This document shows, one piece after another, positions 8,438 to 16,884 of a DNA stretch of 64,000 bases (positions are counted from its first letter, which is position 1; every line of letters starts with the position of its first letter). A program made the position numbers and the translations under genes. The DNA is taken from the NCBI RefSeq assembly GCF_000280925.3, contig NZ_CP012109.1:806001-870000 (forward strand), read 5' to 3'. Source of the stretch: Myxococcus hansupus (lineage in GTDB: Bacteria > Myxococcota > Myxococcia > Myxococcales > Myxococcaceae). The notes beneath the pieces were generated by a model. The model made no database searches. It saw only the letters and a list, made by a program, of their open reading frames with translations, and was not told where the DNA came from.

Positions 8438-8884
8438 ATGGGCGACCTCTTTCAGCTCTTCGCCGTCTCCGCCGTGGTGATGGGCGTGTCGCAGACGTTG
8501 TCGCGCGAGCGCATCTTCGCCCCGCTGCGCGCGAGGCTCGGCGGCAAGGACACCTGGCTGGGGTACCTGATGATGTGTCCCTACTGCGTGTCGCACTACG
8601 TGGCGTTCGCGCTGGTGCCGCTCACGGGGACGAACGTCGTCCGCGTCACGGTGGGGGGCTGGCCGGGCTATCTGCTGAGCTGGGTGCTCTCCGCGCTGCT
8701 CATCACCGTCATCGCCGCCTTCTTCCGGGTGGTGTTCTGGTTCTTCGACGAGTCCCAGGGCCTGGTGAAGCGGCGCCAGCGGACGGAAGAGGAAGAGACG
8801 GCCACGCGCCGCATCCAGCGCGAGCAGGCCGAGCAGACGCTGAATCACATCCATCATCCGCATGAGTCACAGCCGCCCCATTGA
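8438..8884 (+). CDS. Small membrane protein, DUF1360-like
   Basis: A 148-residue protein. A first hydrophobic segment (FQLFAVSAVVMGVS), the motif YLMMCPYCVSHYVAFALV with a CxxC pair, and a third segment (LLSWVLSALLITVIAAFFRVVFWFF) precede a charged helix of about 45 residues ending in a His-rich tail. CPxC followed by a membrane helix is characteristic of DUF1360 proteins, whose role is unknown. No operon partner; the lipase-fold gene follows 118 nt later. Confidence 0.65.
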   Translation: MGDLFQLFAVSAVVMGVSQTLSRERIFAPLRARLGGKDTWLGYLMMCPYCVSHYVAFALVPLTGTNVVRVTVGGWPGYLLSWVLSALLITVIAAFFRVVFWFFDESQGLVKRRQRTEEEETATRRIQREQAEQTLNHIHHPHESQPPH

Positions 8885-9002
8885 CGCGGCGGGCCGCGTG
8901 CCCTGGGTATGGGTGGGATTGCACACGACATTTGCGCGCAACTTCCCGGAGCCTGCTGAGAGAATGGGGGAACACCCGTCCCCCATCGGGCAGGAGGTCC
9001 TC

Positions 9003-9950
9003 GTGAGCACCATCGACCGCAGCCGCAGCGCCGTCTCTCCCACGACCGTGAAGGCACCGGCGGCGGCTCCGAGGAACTCGCTGATTGGCGGTGTGGTGGA
9101 TGCCATCAAGGGCGGCATCGCGGACGTGCCCCGCATCATCGACATGGGCAAGGACGTCTTCCAGGCCGCGCACGTGAACGAGCTGAAGCGCATCTTCGGC
9201 GGCGACGCGAAGCCGGACCGGATGGATGACGGCAAGTTCGTGGGGGCCAAGGGGCAGACCTTCCCTCCTGGCACGCCGCTGAAGGACATCCCGGGCGTGA
9301 CGCCGCTGGACAACCCGAACCCGTCGAAGACGGTGCTCTACGTCAACGGCATCATGACGCCCACGGCGGGGCAGCTCTCCGAGATGCAGGCCATCGCGGA
9401 GACGGCGGACGCCAAGGTGGTGGGCATCCGCAACGCCACGCAGGGCCTGGTGGCGGACCTGGCTCAGTGCGTGGGAGACAAGCTGGACAAGGGCCACAAC
9501 CCCGCGGTGGACACGCTGGCGGACACGCTCTACGGCGAGCTGAAGGCGGGCCGCGAGGTCCACCTCATGGGCTACAGCCAGGGCGGGCTCATCACCGCGC
9601 GGGCGCTGAATGACGTGGCGAAGCGGCTGCGCATCGAGGACGGCATGTCCCCGGCGCAGGTGGAGAAGACGCTGGGCAAGCTCAGCGTGGAGACCTTCGG
9701 CGCGGCGTCCACGCGGTACGTGGACGGGCCCAAGTACGTGCACTACGTCAACAACGCGGACCCGGTGCCCACGCTCACGGGCCTGGGCGGCAGCATCGAC
9801 CCGACGGCCTTCCTGAAGGACGCGGGCAAGGGCGCGGTGGTGCACCGGTTCACGGATGGGAACGCGAACCTCGTCAGCAACCACATGCTGGACACGCTGT
9901 ACATGAAGCACCGCGTGGACTTCGACCAGGCGCGGTCGGGGCAGTTCTGA
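9003..9950 (+). CDS. Alpha/beta-hydrolase (lipase-fold) protein, function unknown
   Basis: A 315-residue protein. The GTG start at 9003 is chosen because AGGAGG at 8992-8997 lies 5 nt before it; the longer frame from 8862 has no such support. The core holds a nucleophile elbow, HLMGYSQGGLITARAL (GxSxG), preceded by VLYVNGIMTP, which fits strand 3 and the oxyanion region, and followed by FGAAS and VHYVNNADPVPTL, the likely acid-loop strand. It resembles Mbeg1/lipase-class hydrolases but lacks a signal peptide. Substrate unknown. Confidence 0.72.
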   Translation: MSTIDRSRSAVSPTTVKAPAAAPRNSLIGGVVDAIKGGIADVPRIIDMGKDVFQAAHVNELKRIFGGDAKPDRMDDGKFVGAKGQTFPPGTPLKDIPGVTPLDNPNPSKTVLYVNGIMTPTAGQLSEMQAIAETADAKVVGIRNATQGLVADLAQCVGDKLDKGHNPAVDTLADTLYGELKAGREVHLMGYSQGGLITARALNDVAKRLRIEDGMSPAQVEKTLGKLSVETFGAASTRYVDGPKYVHYVNNADPVPTLTGLGGSIDPTAFLKDAGKGAVVHRFTDGNANLVSNHMLDTLYMKHRVDFDQARSGQF

Positions 9951-9967
9951 GCGGGGTGCGGTGAGGG

Positions 9968-10537
9968 CTACACCGGTGTGAATTTCACGCCGGTGGCGCC
10001 AAGGTGCTCCAGGGCGAGCTTGATGTCCTCGGAGACGATGAGGGCGATGGTCCAGCCTTCCGTGCGGAAGACCTTGGCGTTGCCCACCTTCGTCGTGTCG
10101 ATGCGCAGCCCCATCACGGATTTGTAGTCGCCAACCCGTTCGGGCTGCCCATGCGCGGGCTCCCAGTAGCGCACCTCCTCAGACGCTTGGTCGTCGATGC
10201 AGCGGATGCGCTGGGTTGCCACGAGGATGAGGTACTGGTCCGGGGCGCCCTGGATGTCCACGGGGACGAGCTGCACATCATCGGGAGCCATCTCCGCGAG
10301 GAGCGCTGCCACCCGGACATGGAGGATCGGCGCCGCACCGATGCCTGCCGTGCAGAAGTCCAATCTCTTCCCAGGCGCGTCCACGGGAACCTCTAGGCGC
10401 CCCTTGACGCTGACGGACTGTCCCGCGGCGAAGATGTAGGGGTCGTCCACCTCTTGCCCTTGCTCATCCAAGGGGTCGCCCAGGTCCCAGTGGCCAACCT
10501 GCATGTCCTCTTTGAGCCTGAAGTATCGCGTGGGCAT
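9968..10537 (-). CDS. Imm11-type immunity protein (SitI-like), copy 1
   Basis: A 189-residue cytoplasmic protein with the Imm11/DUF1629 pattern: MPTRYFRL start, DPYIFAAGQ, DQYLILVATQRIRCIDD and a terminal KVFRTEGWTIALIVSEDIK followed by GVTGVKFTPV-like residues. It lies 19 nt downstream of the AHH-nuclease lipoprotein toxin on the same strand and should neutralise that toxin in recipient and producer cells. Copy 2 at 13657 is clearly homologous but heavily substituted, as expected when cognate specificity changes. Known: Imm11 proteins accompany polymorphic toxins. Inferred: the pairing here. Confidence 0.82.
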   Translation of the reverse strand: MPTRYFRLKEDMQVGHWDLGDPLDEQGQEVDDPYIFAAGQSVSVKGRLEVPVDAPGKRLDFCTAGIGAAPILHVRVAALLAEMAPDDVQLVPVDIQGAPDQYLILVATQRIRCIDDQASEEVRYWEPAHGQPERVGDYKSVMGLRIDTTKVGNAKVFRTEGWTIALIVSEDIKLALEHLGATGVKFTPV

Positions 10538-10556
10538 GGTGGGTTGTCTCTCTACC

Positions 10557-11912
10557 TCACTTGCCCTGGGTCACGAGCTTATGGAGGCTCGTTCCCTTGG
10601 TCGTGACTTCCTCGGCCAGTTCCTTGAGCGCAGCCGTTAGCGCCGCACGACACGCAACCACGGTGCGGCATGTCCTTGTCGCATCTCGGAGTCTTTCGTA
10701 GACCGCCTCGTGGTACTCCTGCGGATGAGGGCCCTTGTGGCCGGGGACCGCAACGATGTTCTCGGGGTCCTTCAACTCCATCCCAGCCTTCTTGAAGATC
10801 CTCCTGAACTCTGGAGTCCAGGGCCCGCCGCGTGCCGTGGAGATGCTGTTCTTATCCGTGGCGAGGTGGTGGTTCTGGCTCCTGCCGGCGGAACCTCCCC
10901 GCACCCCCTGGTTCGCCATCGCGAGCGCATTGGGCGCGAGGGCCAGCGTGAATCCCTCGGCTGTCATGGCCACCGACTGCACTTCGCCCAAAGCCGCGTA
11001 GCGGTAACCCGCCTGCGCCTCCGCCGCGAGCGTGGCTTGGGGGGCGCCTGGAAGTCGTGGTGCCTTCGCCGCCAAGCCCACCGTGTGCCCAAGGGCCGCC
11101 GTGGCCAGCATGACGACGACGCGCGCCGCGTTCTCACCCAGGACTTCGCCGTACGCGCCACCTGCTGAGTGGAGTTGCTCGAAAGTGGTGGCCCGGTCGA
11201 CCGCTTGCACGAGCGCCGTCCAGCCCTCCATCAGTCGCCAGACGGTGTCGACGCCCAGATAGGCGATGAGCGTGGCCGTCACGAGGGCCGCCACGCCTTT
11301 GGACACAGGTTCCGGAAGCGTCCAGAGCACCAGGTACATGGTGATGGAGGCACTCACGGTGGCCATGAGCGCCTGTGGATTCGCCATGTCCTCCAGGGCC
11401 TCGGTGGTTTCCTCCCAGACCGAGTCCATGGCGATGGCCAGGGCCAGTGAGTACTTGCCATCGCTGGCCATCAGGGGGCCGTCGGCCAGAAGCCGTAGAC
11501 AGTCGCCCGGTTGTGACTTGCGCGCGCACCAGCGGCCGTAGGCGCGCGTCAGGTCGTCATCCGAATCGGCCTCGAGGAGCCGCGTGCTCTCGAAAGACGG
11601 TCCCGCCTGCTGCGGAATGAGCCGAGGGCCTCGGCCCTCGTACACGTAGACGCCGTGGCGTTCGGGAATGCCAAAGCGCTCACGGGCTGCTTTCAATGGA
11701 TGGGAGGAGGGCCGGACATCGCGAGCGAGCATCACCACGGCCTCTGCGAATTCATCCTCATCCAGCTCCACGGGGCTGCTGCCGTCGTGTTCCCCTGGCG
11801 TATGGATGTGCGGAGGCCCGGCCCCGGTGTCCAGCCGTACGATTCTCGTGGCTGAACAGCCCGTGGTGAAGCAAATCGCTAGCGCGAGGCAGACAGCTCC
11901 AAGTGCTCTCAT
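10557..11912 (-). CDS. AHH-nuclease polymorphic toxin lipoprotein (SitA-like), copy 1
   Basis: A 451-residue predicted toxin. Residues 1-20 form a lipoprotein signal ending TTGC. The middle contains a hydrophobic stretch at about 185-240 (TMYLVLWTLPEPVSKGV...) that could aid membrane insertion. The C-terminus is an AHH-type HNH nuclease: QNHHLATDKN near residue 345 and GHKGPHPQEYHE near 390-401, with an EFRRIFKKAG helix between. Myxobacterial SitA toxins are lipoproteins passed between kin by TraA/TraB outer-membrane exchange and blocked by adjacent SitI; architecture and neighbour match, although I cannot assign the SitA subfamily. The body is nearly identical to the copy at 14239, while the last 50 residues differ. 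Confidence 0.85.
   Translation of the reverse strand: MRALGAVCLALAICFTTGCSATRIVRLDTGAGPPHIHTPGEHDGSSPVELDEDEFAEAVVMLARDVRPSSHPLKAARERFGIPERHGVYVYEGRGPRLIPQQAGPSFESTRLLEADSDDDLTRAYGRWCARKSQPGDCLRLLADGPLMASDGKYSLALAIAMDSVWEETTEALEDMANPQALMATVSASITMYLVLWTLPEPVSKGVAALVTATLIAYLGVDTVWRLMEGWTALVQAVDRATTFEQLHSAGGAYGEVLGENAARVVVMLATAALGHTVGLAAKAPRLPGAPQATLAAEAQAGYRYAALGEVQSVAMTAEGFTLALAPNALAMANQGVRGGSAGRSQNHHLATDKNSISTARGGPWTPEFRRIFKKAGMELKDPENIVAVPGHKGPHPQEYHEAVYERLRDATRTCRTVVACRAALTAALKELAEEVTTKGTSLHKLVTQGK
11095..11255. repeat. Exact duplicate segment inside toxin copy 1
   Basis: By eye this 161-nt stretch is identical to 14777-14937, at a constant offset of 3682 nt. It encodes the central part of the toxin lipoprotein. 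Flanking toxin sequence is near-identical, while the immunity genes and toxin tips have diverged, indicating tandem duplication with homogenised cores. Confidence 0.8.
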
Positions 11913-12114
11913 GCACGCCCTCCGTTGCCGGGCACGTTTGCATTCGAGACTGACGCCCTGCCCATCCGGTCTCCGTGATGTGAGGGTAGGGGCGTCGCGG
12001 ACCCGGTCGGTTTGGAGCAGACCCGCGGCTCACATGACCGGGGTGTGAGGTGGATGCGGTTGGAACAGGCTCCGCGTCCATGGTGTCGCGTGAGCGATTG
12101 GCTACAGTGCTCAC

Positions 12115-12972
12115 ATGTCCCGTGAAGAGAACGCGCGCTATCTCGAGTCAATTCGGCAGCGCGGTACCGGCGTGCCCTGGAAGCGTTGGATGAAGCTGTG
12201 GCCGTTCCTGCTCATCGCTTACGCCGTCTTCTATTTCCTGTTCAGTGGAGGGAAGATGCCAGGGCCGCCGTCCTCCGAAACGGTCCGTCGCACCGGTTCG
12301 GAGGTGGGCTCCATTTTGCTGTTCGTCGTCCTGCTCACGGTCGGCCTCATGGCCTTTGTCTTCTGGAAGGGCCGAACGGCGCGACGTAAGTCCACGGTGG
12401 CCTTTCTGCATCCTGACCCGAGCGCACTGCTCGCCGTCTACGAACAGGTGCTCGCGTCGAGCAACCGGTTGCCGGATGGCGCCTGCTACCTCGCGAACTC
12501 GCGTGCCATGGCCCATGTTTTCTACGGTGACGCCGCCTCCGCGCGCCGTGAACTGTCGCGCGTCGACTGGGCGGGGCGCCCGCCCATCATCCGGGCGATG
12601 GAGCGCGCGAGTGAGGCGAGCATCCTCATGCTGTGCGAGGACGCGCCCGCGCAGGGCCTCCCGCTGGCGAGGGAAGCTCTCTCCATGATCGACCTTCCCA
12701 GCCCGGTTGTCGGTTCGGCTCAGGGGCGCGCTTACTTCGAGGTCTGCGTGAGCATTGGCGAGGTGCTCACCGGCACGGCGACTCCCGCCTCGCTCCAGGT
12801 GCTGGAGCAACATCACGAGAAGACCCCATTGGCCATGGTCCGACTGTTGAGTGCTTGGGGGCTCCGGGTCGCATATACGAGGGCAGGTGACACAGCGCGC
12901 GCCGAGGCGATGCGCGAGCTGCTCCAGCGTGAGGCGCCACACTGCGCTCCGCTCCATCGAATCCCGGGTTGA
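12115..12972 (+). CDS. Two-helix membrane protein with alpha-helical repeat tail
   Basis: A 285-residue protein of no family I recognise. Two membrane segments (WPFLLIAYAVFYFLF, residues about 29-43, and ILLFVVLLTVGLMAFVFW, about 66-83) are followed by roughly 190 residues of amphipathic helices with a TPR-like rhythm (LLAVYEQVLASSNRLPDG, AMAHVFYGDAASARREL). It is divergent from toxin copy 1 (202 nt between starts) and lies between the two toxin cassettes. A link to toxin biology is possible but unproven; it may simply be a passenger separating the duplicates. Confidence 0.68.
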   Translation: MSREENARYLESIRQRGTGVPWKRWMKLWPFLLIAYAVFYFLFSGGKMPGPPSSETVRRTGSEVGSILLFVVLLTVGLMAFVFWKGRTARRKSTVAFLHPDPSALLAVYEQVLASSNRLPDGACYLANSRAMAHVFYGDAASARRELSRVDWAGRPPIIRAMERASEASILMLCEDAPAQGLPLAREALSMIDLPSPVVGSAQGRAYFEVCVSIGEVLTGTATPASLQVLEQHHEKTPLAMVRLLSAWGLRVAYTRAGDTARAEAMRELLQREAPHCAPLHRIPG

Positions 12973-13107
12973 ATTCCCGGGCCGTTCCCCGTGCTCGCGT
13001 TCAGGGACGCACTGACTCCGCCTGGACGCGAGCATGGCGCGGCGCCCGAGCGTCGGAGCGAGACGACGCGAAGCGCCGACCTCTGATTGCGAGGCCGGCG
13101 CCGCTGT

Positions 13108-13485
13108 TCAGCCTACCGCGATGGCTTCGATCTCGATCAGCAGGGGAGGGGCCGCAAGCGCCTTCACGATGAGCAGCGTGGTCGCGGGCGGCGGCGACGC
13201 GAGCGTGCCCGCGCCAGCGGCCATGAAGCCAGGCAGGTGCGCCGCGTCCGTGAGATAGATCGTGGTCTTGACGATGTTGCGGTTCGTCATGCCGGCCTGC
13301 TCGAGCAGCGCGTTGAGGTTCGCGAGTGCCTGACGTGCTTGTGCCTCGATACCTTCCGGAACGCTCCCGTCCGGGGCGACGCCGACCTGGCCCGAGATGT
13401 ACAGCGTACGCTTCGCGTCGGTGACCTCGATGGCCTGGCTGTAGAATTCAGGGGCGGCTCTATCTGGAGGATTGATGGCCTTCAT
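13108..13485 (-). CDS. RidA/YjgF-family protein lacking the catalytic Arg
   Basis: A 125-residue RidA-fold protein. ATG 13485 is selected because the family begins there (MKAINPPDRAAPEFYSQAI); the longer frame to 13617 is unconserved. ISGQVGVAPDG, NLNALLEQAGMTNRNIVKTTIYLTD and the terminal IEIEAIAV are diagnostic. Genuine imine deaminases carry an Arg in the PARS segment; here that place reads PPATTLLIV, so the Arg appears replaced and 2-aminoacrylate deaminase activity is doubtful. It sits between the toxin cassettes on the same strand as the toxins. Confidence 0.85.
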   Translation of the reverse strand: MKAINPPDRAAPEFYSQAIEVTDAKRTLYISGQVGVAPDGSVPEGIEAQARQALANLNALLEQAGMTNRNIVKTTIYLTDAAHLPGFMAAGAGTLASPPPATTLLIVKALAAPPLLIEIEAIAVG

Positions 13486-13656
13486 GACGTGGGTCTCCCA
13501 ATGTGGGGTGTGCGCTTCGTTTGGTTGAAATCGTCTGAGGTGTATTTCCTCATGCGCGCTCAAGCAATCGTGAGTTGCCCGGTCATGCGAACATTGCGGC
13601 AGCGCCGAAGTCGACAAGTCCTTCAGTCGCGTGGTGTAGACCGCAGTGTGTGAGAG

Positions 13657-14223
13657 CTACACCGGTGTGAATTTCACGCCGGTGACGCCGATTCGCTCCA
13701 GGGCGCGTTTGATGTCCTCGGAGACGATGAGGGCGATGTCCCAGCCTTCCGTGCGAAAGACCTTGGCATCGCCTGTCTTCGAGACGTCGATGCGCATGTC
13801 GTCGACGGCGTAGTACTGACCTACCTTTTCTGGCAGCCCATCTTCGGGTCTCCAGTGCTGCACTTTGGACGCCGCGTCATCGATGCAACGGATGCGCTTC
13901 GTGGCCACGAGGATGAGGTACTGGTCCGGGTGCCCTTTGATGTGCACGGGGAGGAACTGCACGTCGTGGGGGGCCAGCTCTTGGAAGACCTCTGCCACTT
14001 TGACGTGGACCACGGGGGTCACGCCCACGCCTGCCGTGGAGAAGTCCTTCGCTCTGCCGGGCTCATCGACGGGAACCCTCAAGGGGCCTTTCACCTGAAC
14101 GGGCTGCCCTGCCCTGAAGATCCAGGGGTCTTCCACTTCCTGGCCGTGTTCGTCCTCGGGGTCTCCCAGGTACCAGTGTCCCGCTTGGACGTTCTCGGCA
14201 AGGTCGAAGAATCGAGTCGGCAT
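13657..14223 (-). CDS. Imm11-type immunity protein (SitI-like), copy 2
   Basis: A 188-residue paralogue of the protein at 9968. It shares the frame MPTRFFDL, GHWYLGDPEDEHGQEV, DQYLILVATKRIRCIDD and KVFRTEGWDIALIVSEDIK, but substitutions are spread throughout, most densely between residues 60 and 110 and around 125-140. It follows its toxin gene by 15 nt. I infer it protects against copy-2 toxin and may not protect against copy 1. The last 30 nt of the two genes and a few bases beyond are almost identical, marking the downstream duplication boundary. Confidence 0.82.
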   Translation of the reverse strand: MPTRFFDLAENVQAGHWYLGDPEDEHGQEVEDPWIFRAGQPVQVKGPLRVPVDEPGRAKDFSTAGVGVTPVVHVKVAEVFQELAPHDVQFLPVHIKGHPDQYLILVATKRIRCIDDAASKVQHWRPEDGLPEKVGQYYAVDDMRIDVSKTGDAKVFRTEGWDIALIVSEDIKRALERIGVTGVKFTPV

Positions 14224-14238
14224 GGTGTGGTTCTAGCG

Positions 14239-15594
14239 TCACTGGACCCCGGTCAGGAGCTTGTTGATGTCCGAACCTGCCGTGGCGGCTTCCTTGGCCA
14301 ATTGTTGAAGTGCCTGGGTCAGGAGTTTGCGGCACTCATCCACGGAGCGACAGCGGGCTGTCGCGCTGTTCAATCTCCTGAAAACCATCTCGTGGTACTC
14401 CTGCGGGTGAGGGCCCTTGTGGCCCTTGATGGGGACGATGTTCTCAGGGTCCTTCAGCTCCATGCCCGCCTTCTTGAAGATTCGCTGGAAGCGAGGCGTC
14501 CAGGGCCCGCCGCGTGCCGTGGAGATGCTGTTCTTGTCCGTGGCGAGGTGGTGGTTCTGGCTCCTGTCGGCTGAGCCTCCCCGCATCCCCTGGTTCGCCA
14601 TGGCGAGCGCATTGGGCGCGAGCGCAATCGTGAATCCCTCGGCCGTCATGGCCACCGATTGCACGCCCGGCAAAGCCGCGTAGCGGTAACCCGCCTGTGC
14701 CTCCACCGTGAGCGCGGCCTGTGCGGAGCCTGGAAGTCGTGGTGCCTTCGCGGCCAGTCCCGCTGTACGCCCAATCGCCGCCGTGGCCAGCATGACGACG
14801 ACGCGCGCCGCGTTCTCACCCAGGACTTCGCCGTACGCGCCACCTGCTGAGTGGAGTTGCTCGAAAGTGGTGGCCCGGTCGACCGCTTGCACGAGCGCCG
14901 TCCAGCCCTCCATCAGTCGCCAGACGGTGTCGACGCCGAGGTAGGCGATGAGCGTGGCCGTCATCATCGCCGCTACGCCTTTGGACACAGGTTCTGGAAG
15001 CGTCCAGAGCACCAGGTACATGGTGATGGAGGCACTCACGGTGGCCATGAGCGCCTGAGGATTCGCCATGTCCTCCAGGGCCTCGGTGGTTTCCTCCCAG
15101 ACCGAGTCCATGGCGATGGCCAGGGCCAGTGAGTACTTGCCGTCACTGGCCAGCAGAGGGCCGTCGGCCAGAAGTCGCAGGCAGTCGCCCGGTTGTGACT
15201 TGCGCGCGCACCAGCGGCCGTAGGCGCGCGTCAGGTCGTCATCCGAATCGGCCTCGAGGAGCCGCGTGCTCTCGAAAGACGGTCCCGTCTGCTGCGGAAT
15301 GAGCCGAGGGCCTCGGCCCTCGTACAAGTAGATGCCGTGTCGCTCGGGGATGCCGAAGCGCTCACGGGCTGCTTTCAATGGATGGGAGGAGGGCCGGACA
15401 TCGCGAGCGAGCATCGCCACGGCCTCTGCGAATTCATCCTCATCAAGTTCCACGGGGCTTGCGTCGTCATGCTCCCATGGCGTGTGGATGCGTGGAGGAC
15501 TCTCGCCGGTGTCCACCCTTACGACTCTCGTGGACGAACAACCTGGGGCGACGGAAAGCGCCAGCGCCAAGTAGATGACCCCAAGTGCTCTCAT
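14239..15594 (-). CDS. AHH-nuclease polymorphic toxin lipoprotein (SitA-like), copy 2
   Basis: A 451-residue lipoprotein toxin of exactly the same length as copy 1. The signal ends VAPGC. Residues about 45-380 match copy 1 almost residue for residue, including the nuclease core QNHHLATDKNSISTARGG and GHKGPHPQEYHE. After EYHE the sequence changes: copy 2 reads MVFRRLNSATARCRSVDECRK where copy 1 reads AVYERLRDATRTCRTVVACRA. This C-terminal helix bundle is the probable determinant recognised by the cognate immunity protein. Transcription is toward copy 1. Expected location is the outer membrane, with nuclease action in recipient cells after transfer (inference from SitA biology). Confidence 0.85.
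   Translation of the reverse strand: MRALGVIYLALALSVAPGCSSTRVVRVDTGESPPRIHTPWEHDDASPVELDEDEFAEAVAMLARDVRPSSHPLKAARERFGIPERHGIYLYEGRGPRLIPQQTGPSFESTRLLEADSDDDLTRAYGRWCARKSQPGDCLRLLADGPLLASDGKYSLALAIAMDSVWEETTEALEDMANPQALMATVSASITMYLVLWTLPEPVSKGVAAMMTATLIAYLGVDTVWRLMEGWTALVQAVDRATTFEQLHSAGGAYGEVLGENAARVVVMLATAAIGRTAGLAAKAPRLPGSAQAALTVEAQAGYRYAALPGVQSVAMTAEGFTIALAPNALAMANQGMRGGSADRSQNHHLATDKNSISTARGGPWTPRFQRIFKKAGMELKDPENIVPIKGHKGPHPQEYHEMVFRRLNSATARCRSVDECRKLLTQALQQLAKEAATAGSDINKLLTGVQ
14777..14937. repeat. Exact duplicate segment inside toxin copy 2
   Basis: This is the partner of 11095-11255, with the same 161 nt by eye. Identity at synonymous sites, against diverged ends, suggests recent duplication or gene conversion. 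Confidence 0.8.
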
Positions 15595-15669
15595 GCACGT
15601 CCTCCGGTTCCACAGGGGCTTGCTCCACGCGGACCGCGTTGACGCGGTCGTTCGCCAATCCTACTGTCA

Positions 15670-16035
15670 GTGAACGTGTACTCGACCGCGCTACGAAGAC
15701 AGACAGTGCCGTTGGCGATGCTCCTGCTGACCGCATGCGGCAACGCGGCGCCCTCGAATGCCGTCCCCGCGTTGGCCACCGTGACGCACCTCACGGGCAG
15801 CAAGTGCTCCTGGCTCCCTGATGCGGGTGACTTGTGTCCGACGCTGACCGTGCGCGTGTACCTGAAGGAAACGCCGCCCTACGATGCGACCATCGAGGCG
15901 CGCATTCCGCAGATCGCTGCATCCCGCGTTCAACCTGGGGCGTGGCTCAACGTGCTGGTGGACCCTGTCACGACCTCGCGCGTATTCGTCGATGTCGCCT
16001 CGTTCTCGGCGCCTCCGCCAAGCCCTGTCCCTTGA
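15670..16035 (+). CDS. Small lipoprotein, unknown function
   Basis: A 121-residue protein with a GTG start and a lipoprotein signal (LAMLLLTACGN). The mature part has two cysteines (KCSWLPDAGDLCPTL) and a beta-rich pattern with a proline-rich end. I recognise no family. It is divergent from toxin copy 2, with only 75 nt between the starts, so the promoters overlap. It could be an accessory of the toxin locus or unrelated. Confidence 0.55.
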   Translation: MNVYSTALRRQTVPLAMLLLTACGNAAPSNAVPALATVTHLTGSKCSWLPDAGDLCPTLTVRVYLKETPPYDATIEARIPQIAASRVQPGAWLNVLVDPVTTSRVFVDVASFSAPPPSPVP

Positions 16036-16114
16036 CGTTCTGTCCCCGCCGAGGTGGGGACAGAGAGGCCCTCATGCCTCCTCTGGGGACCTGTCCCGTG
16101 GAAGTCTTCCGACC

Positions 16115-16627
16115 ATGACCTCCTCCATCACGCTTCAGGCGCTCGCGGCCTTTCCTTCGCAGCTCGAGGCCCACTACGCCGCCATCCCCGAGGCTTTCAA
16201 ACACTGGGCGCCACCGTCGTGGGACGGCGTGCCCAGTGAGGCGCTGACCGCCATCGAGCAGGTCTGGCACGTGAGGGACATTGAAATCCTGGGCTACCAC
16301 GTCCGCTTGCGCCGGACCCGGGACGAGTCGAACCCCACCTTGGCGTCATTGGACACGGATGCGCTGGTCCGGGAACACGCCTACGGAAGCCGGCCCGCGG
16401 ACGTCGCGCTGGCGGAGTTCCGGGAGGCGCGCGCGCAAACGATGGCGCTCCTTGGAAACCTCTCGCCTGCGCAGTTTCGGCGCACCGCGGTGTTCGAAGG
16501 CTACGGACCCCTGTCACTGCAAAGCCTGGTGCACTACCTGTGCAGTCACGACCAGCAGCACCTCGCGGGGCTTCAGTGGCTGCTCGGGAAGATCGAGGCC
16601 ACGCGCGGCGGACCCACGCCAGATTGA
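16115..16627 (+). CDS. DinB-family metal-binding protein
   Basis: A 170-residue four-helix-bundle protein. The metal-ligand histidines are visible in AIEQVWHVRDIE (residues about 46-57) and CSHDQQHLAGLQWLL near the end, the usual H...HxxxH arrangement. DinB/YfiT proteins include thiol-dependent S-transferases that use mycothiol or bacillithiol. A bacillithiol operon lies 3 kb downstream, so bacillithiol-dependent chemistry is an attractive but unproven guess. ATG 16115 fits the family N-terminus. An 8-bp hairpin follows at 16633. Confidence 0.85.
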   Translation: MTSSITLQALAAFPSQLEAHYAAIPEAFKHWAPPSWDGVPSEALTAIEQVWHVRDIEILGYHVRLRRTRDESNPTLASLDTDALVREHAYGSRPADVALAEFREARAQTMALLGNLSPAQFRRTAVFEGYGPLSLQSLVHYLCSHDQQHLAGLQWLLGKIEATRGGPTPD

Positions 16628-16632
16628 GCCCT

Positions 16633-16660
16633 TCGAATCCAGGGAACTCGCCGGATTCGA
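16633..16660 (+). terminator. Hairpin after DinB gene
   Basis: Perfect 8-bp stem TCGAATCC/GGATTCGA with a 12-nt loop, 6 nt after the DinB stop codon. No T-run. Probable terminator. Confidence 0.5.
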
Positions 16661-16884
16661 CGTGGCGTGAGCCGACCCTGGGGTGAAGCCCGCAGGGCGG
16701 GAATCTGCGGCGACCCAGCGCCGACGGAACAGTTCGCTCAGGCGATGTGTTACAGCGACCATCAGCACCAGGCAGGCGATGGCCGCGATGGGATCCTTCC
16801 TACGCGACTCCAGGTTCTTCCGATGGTGAAAAGCCACGTGCGGTGGCTCGAGCGGATGGGGCAGCCAGCCATCGAAGGTGCGGT

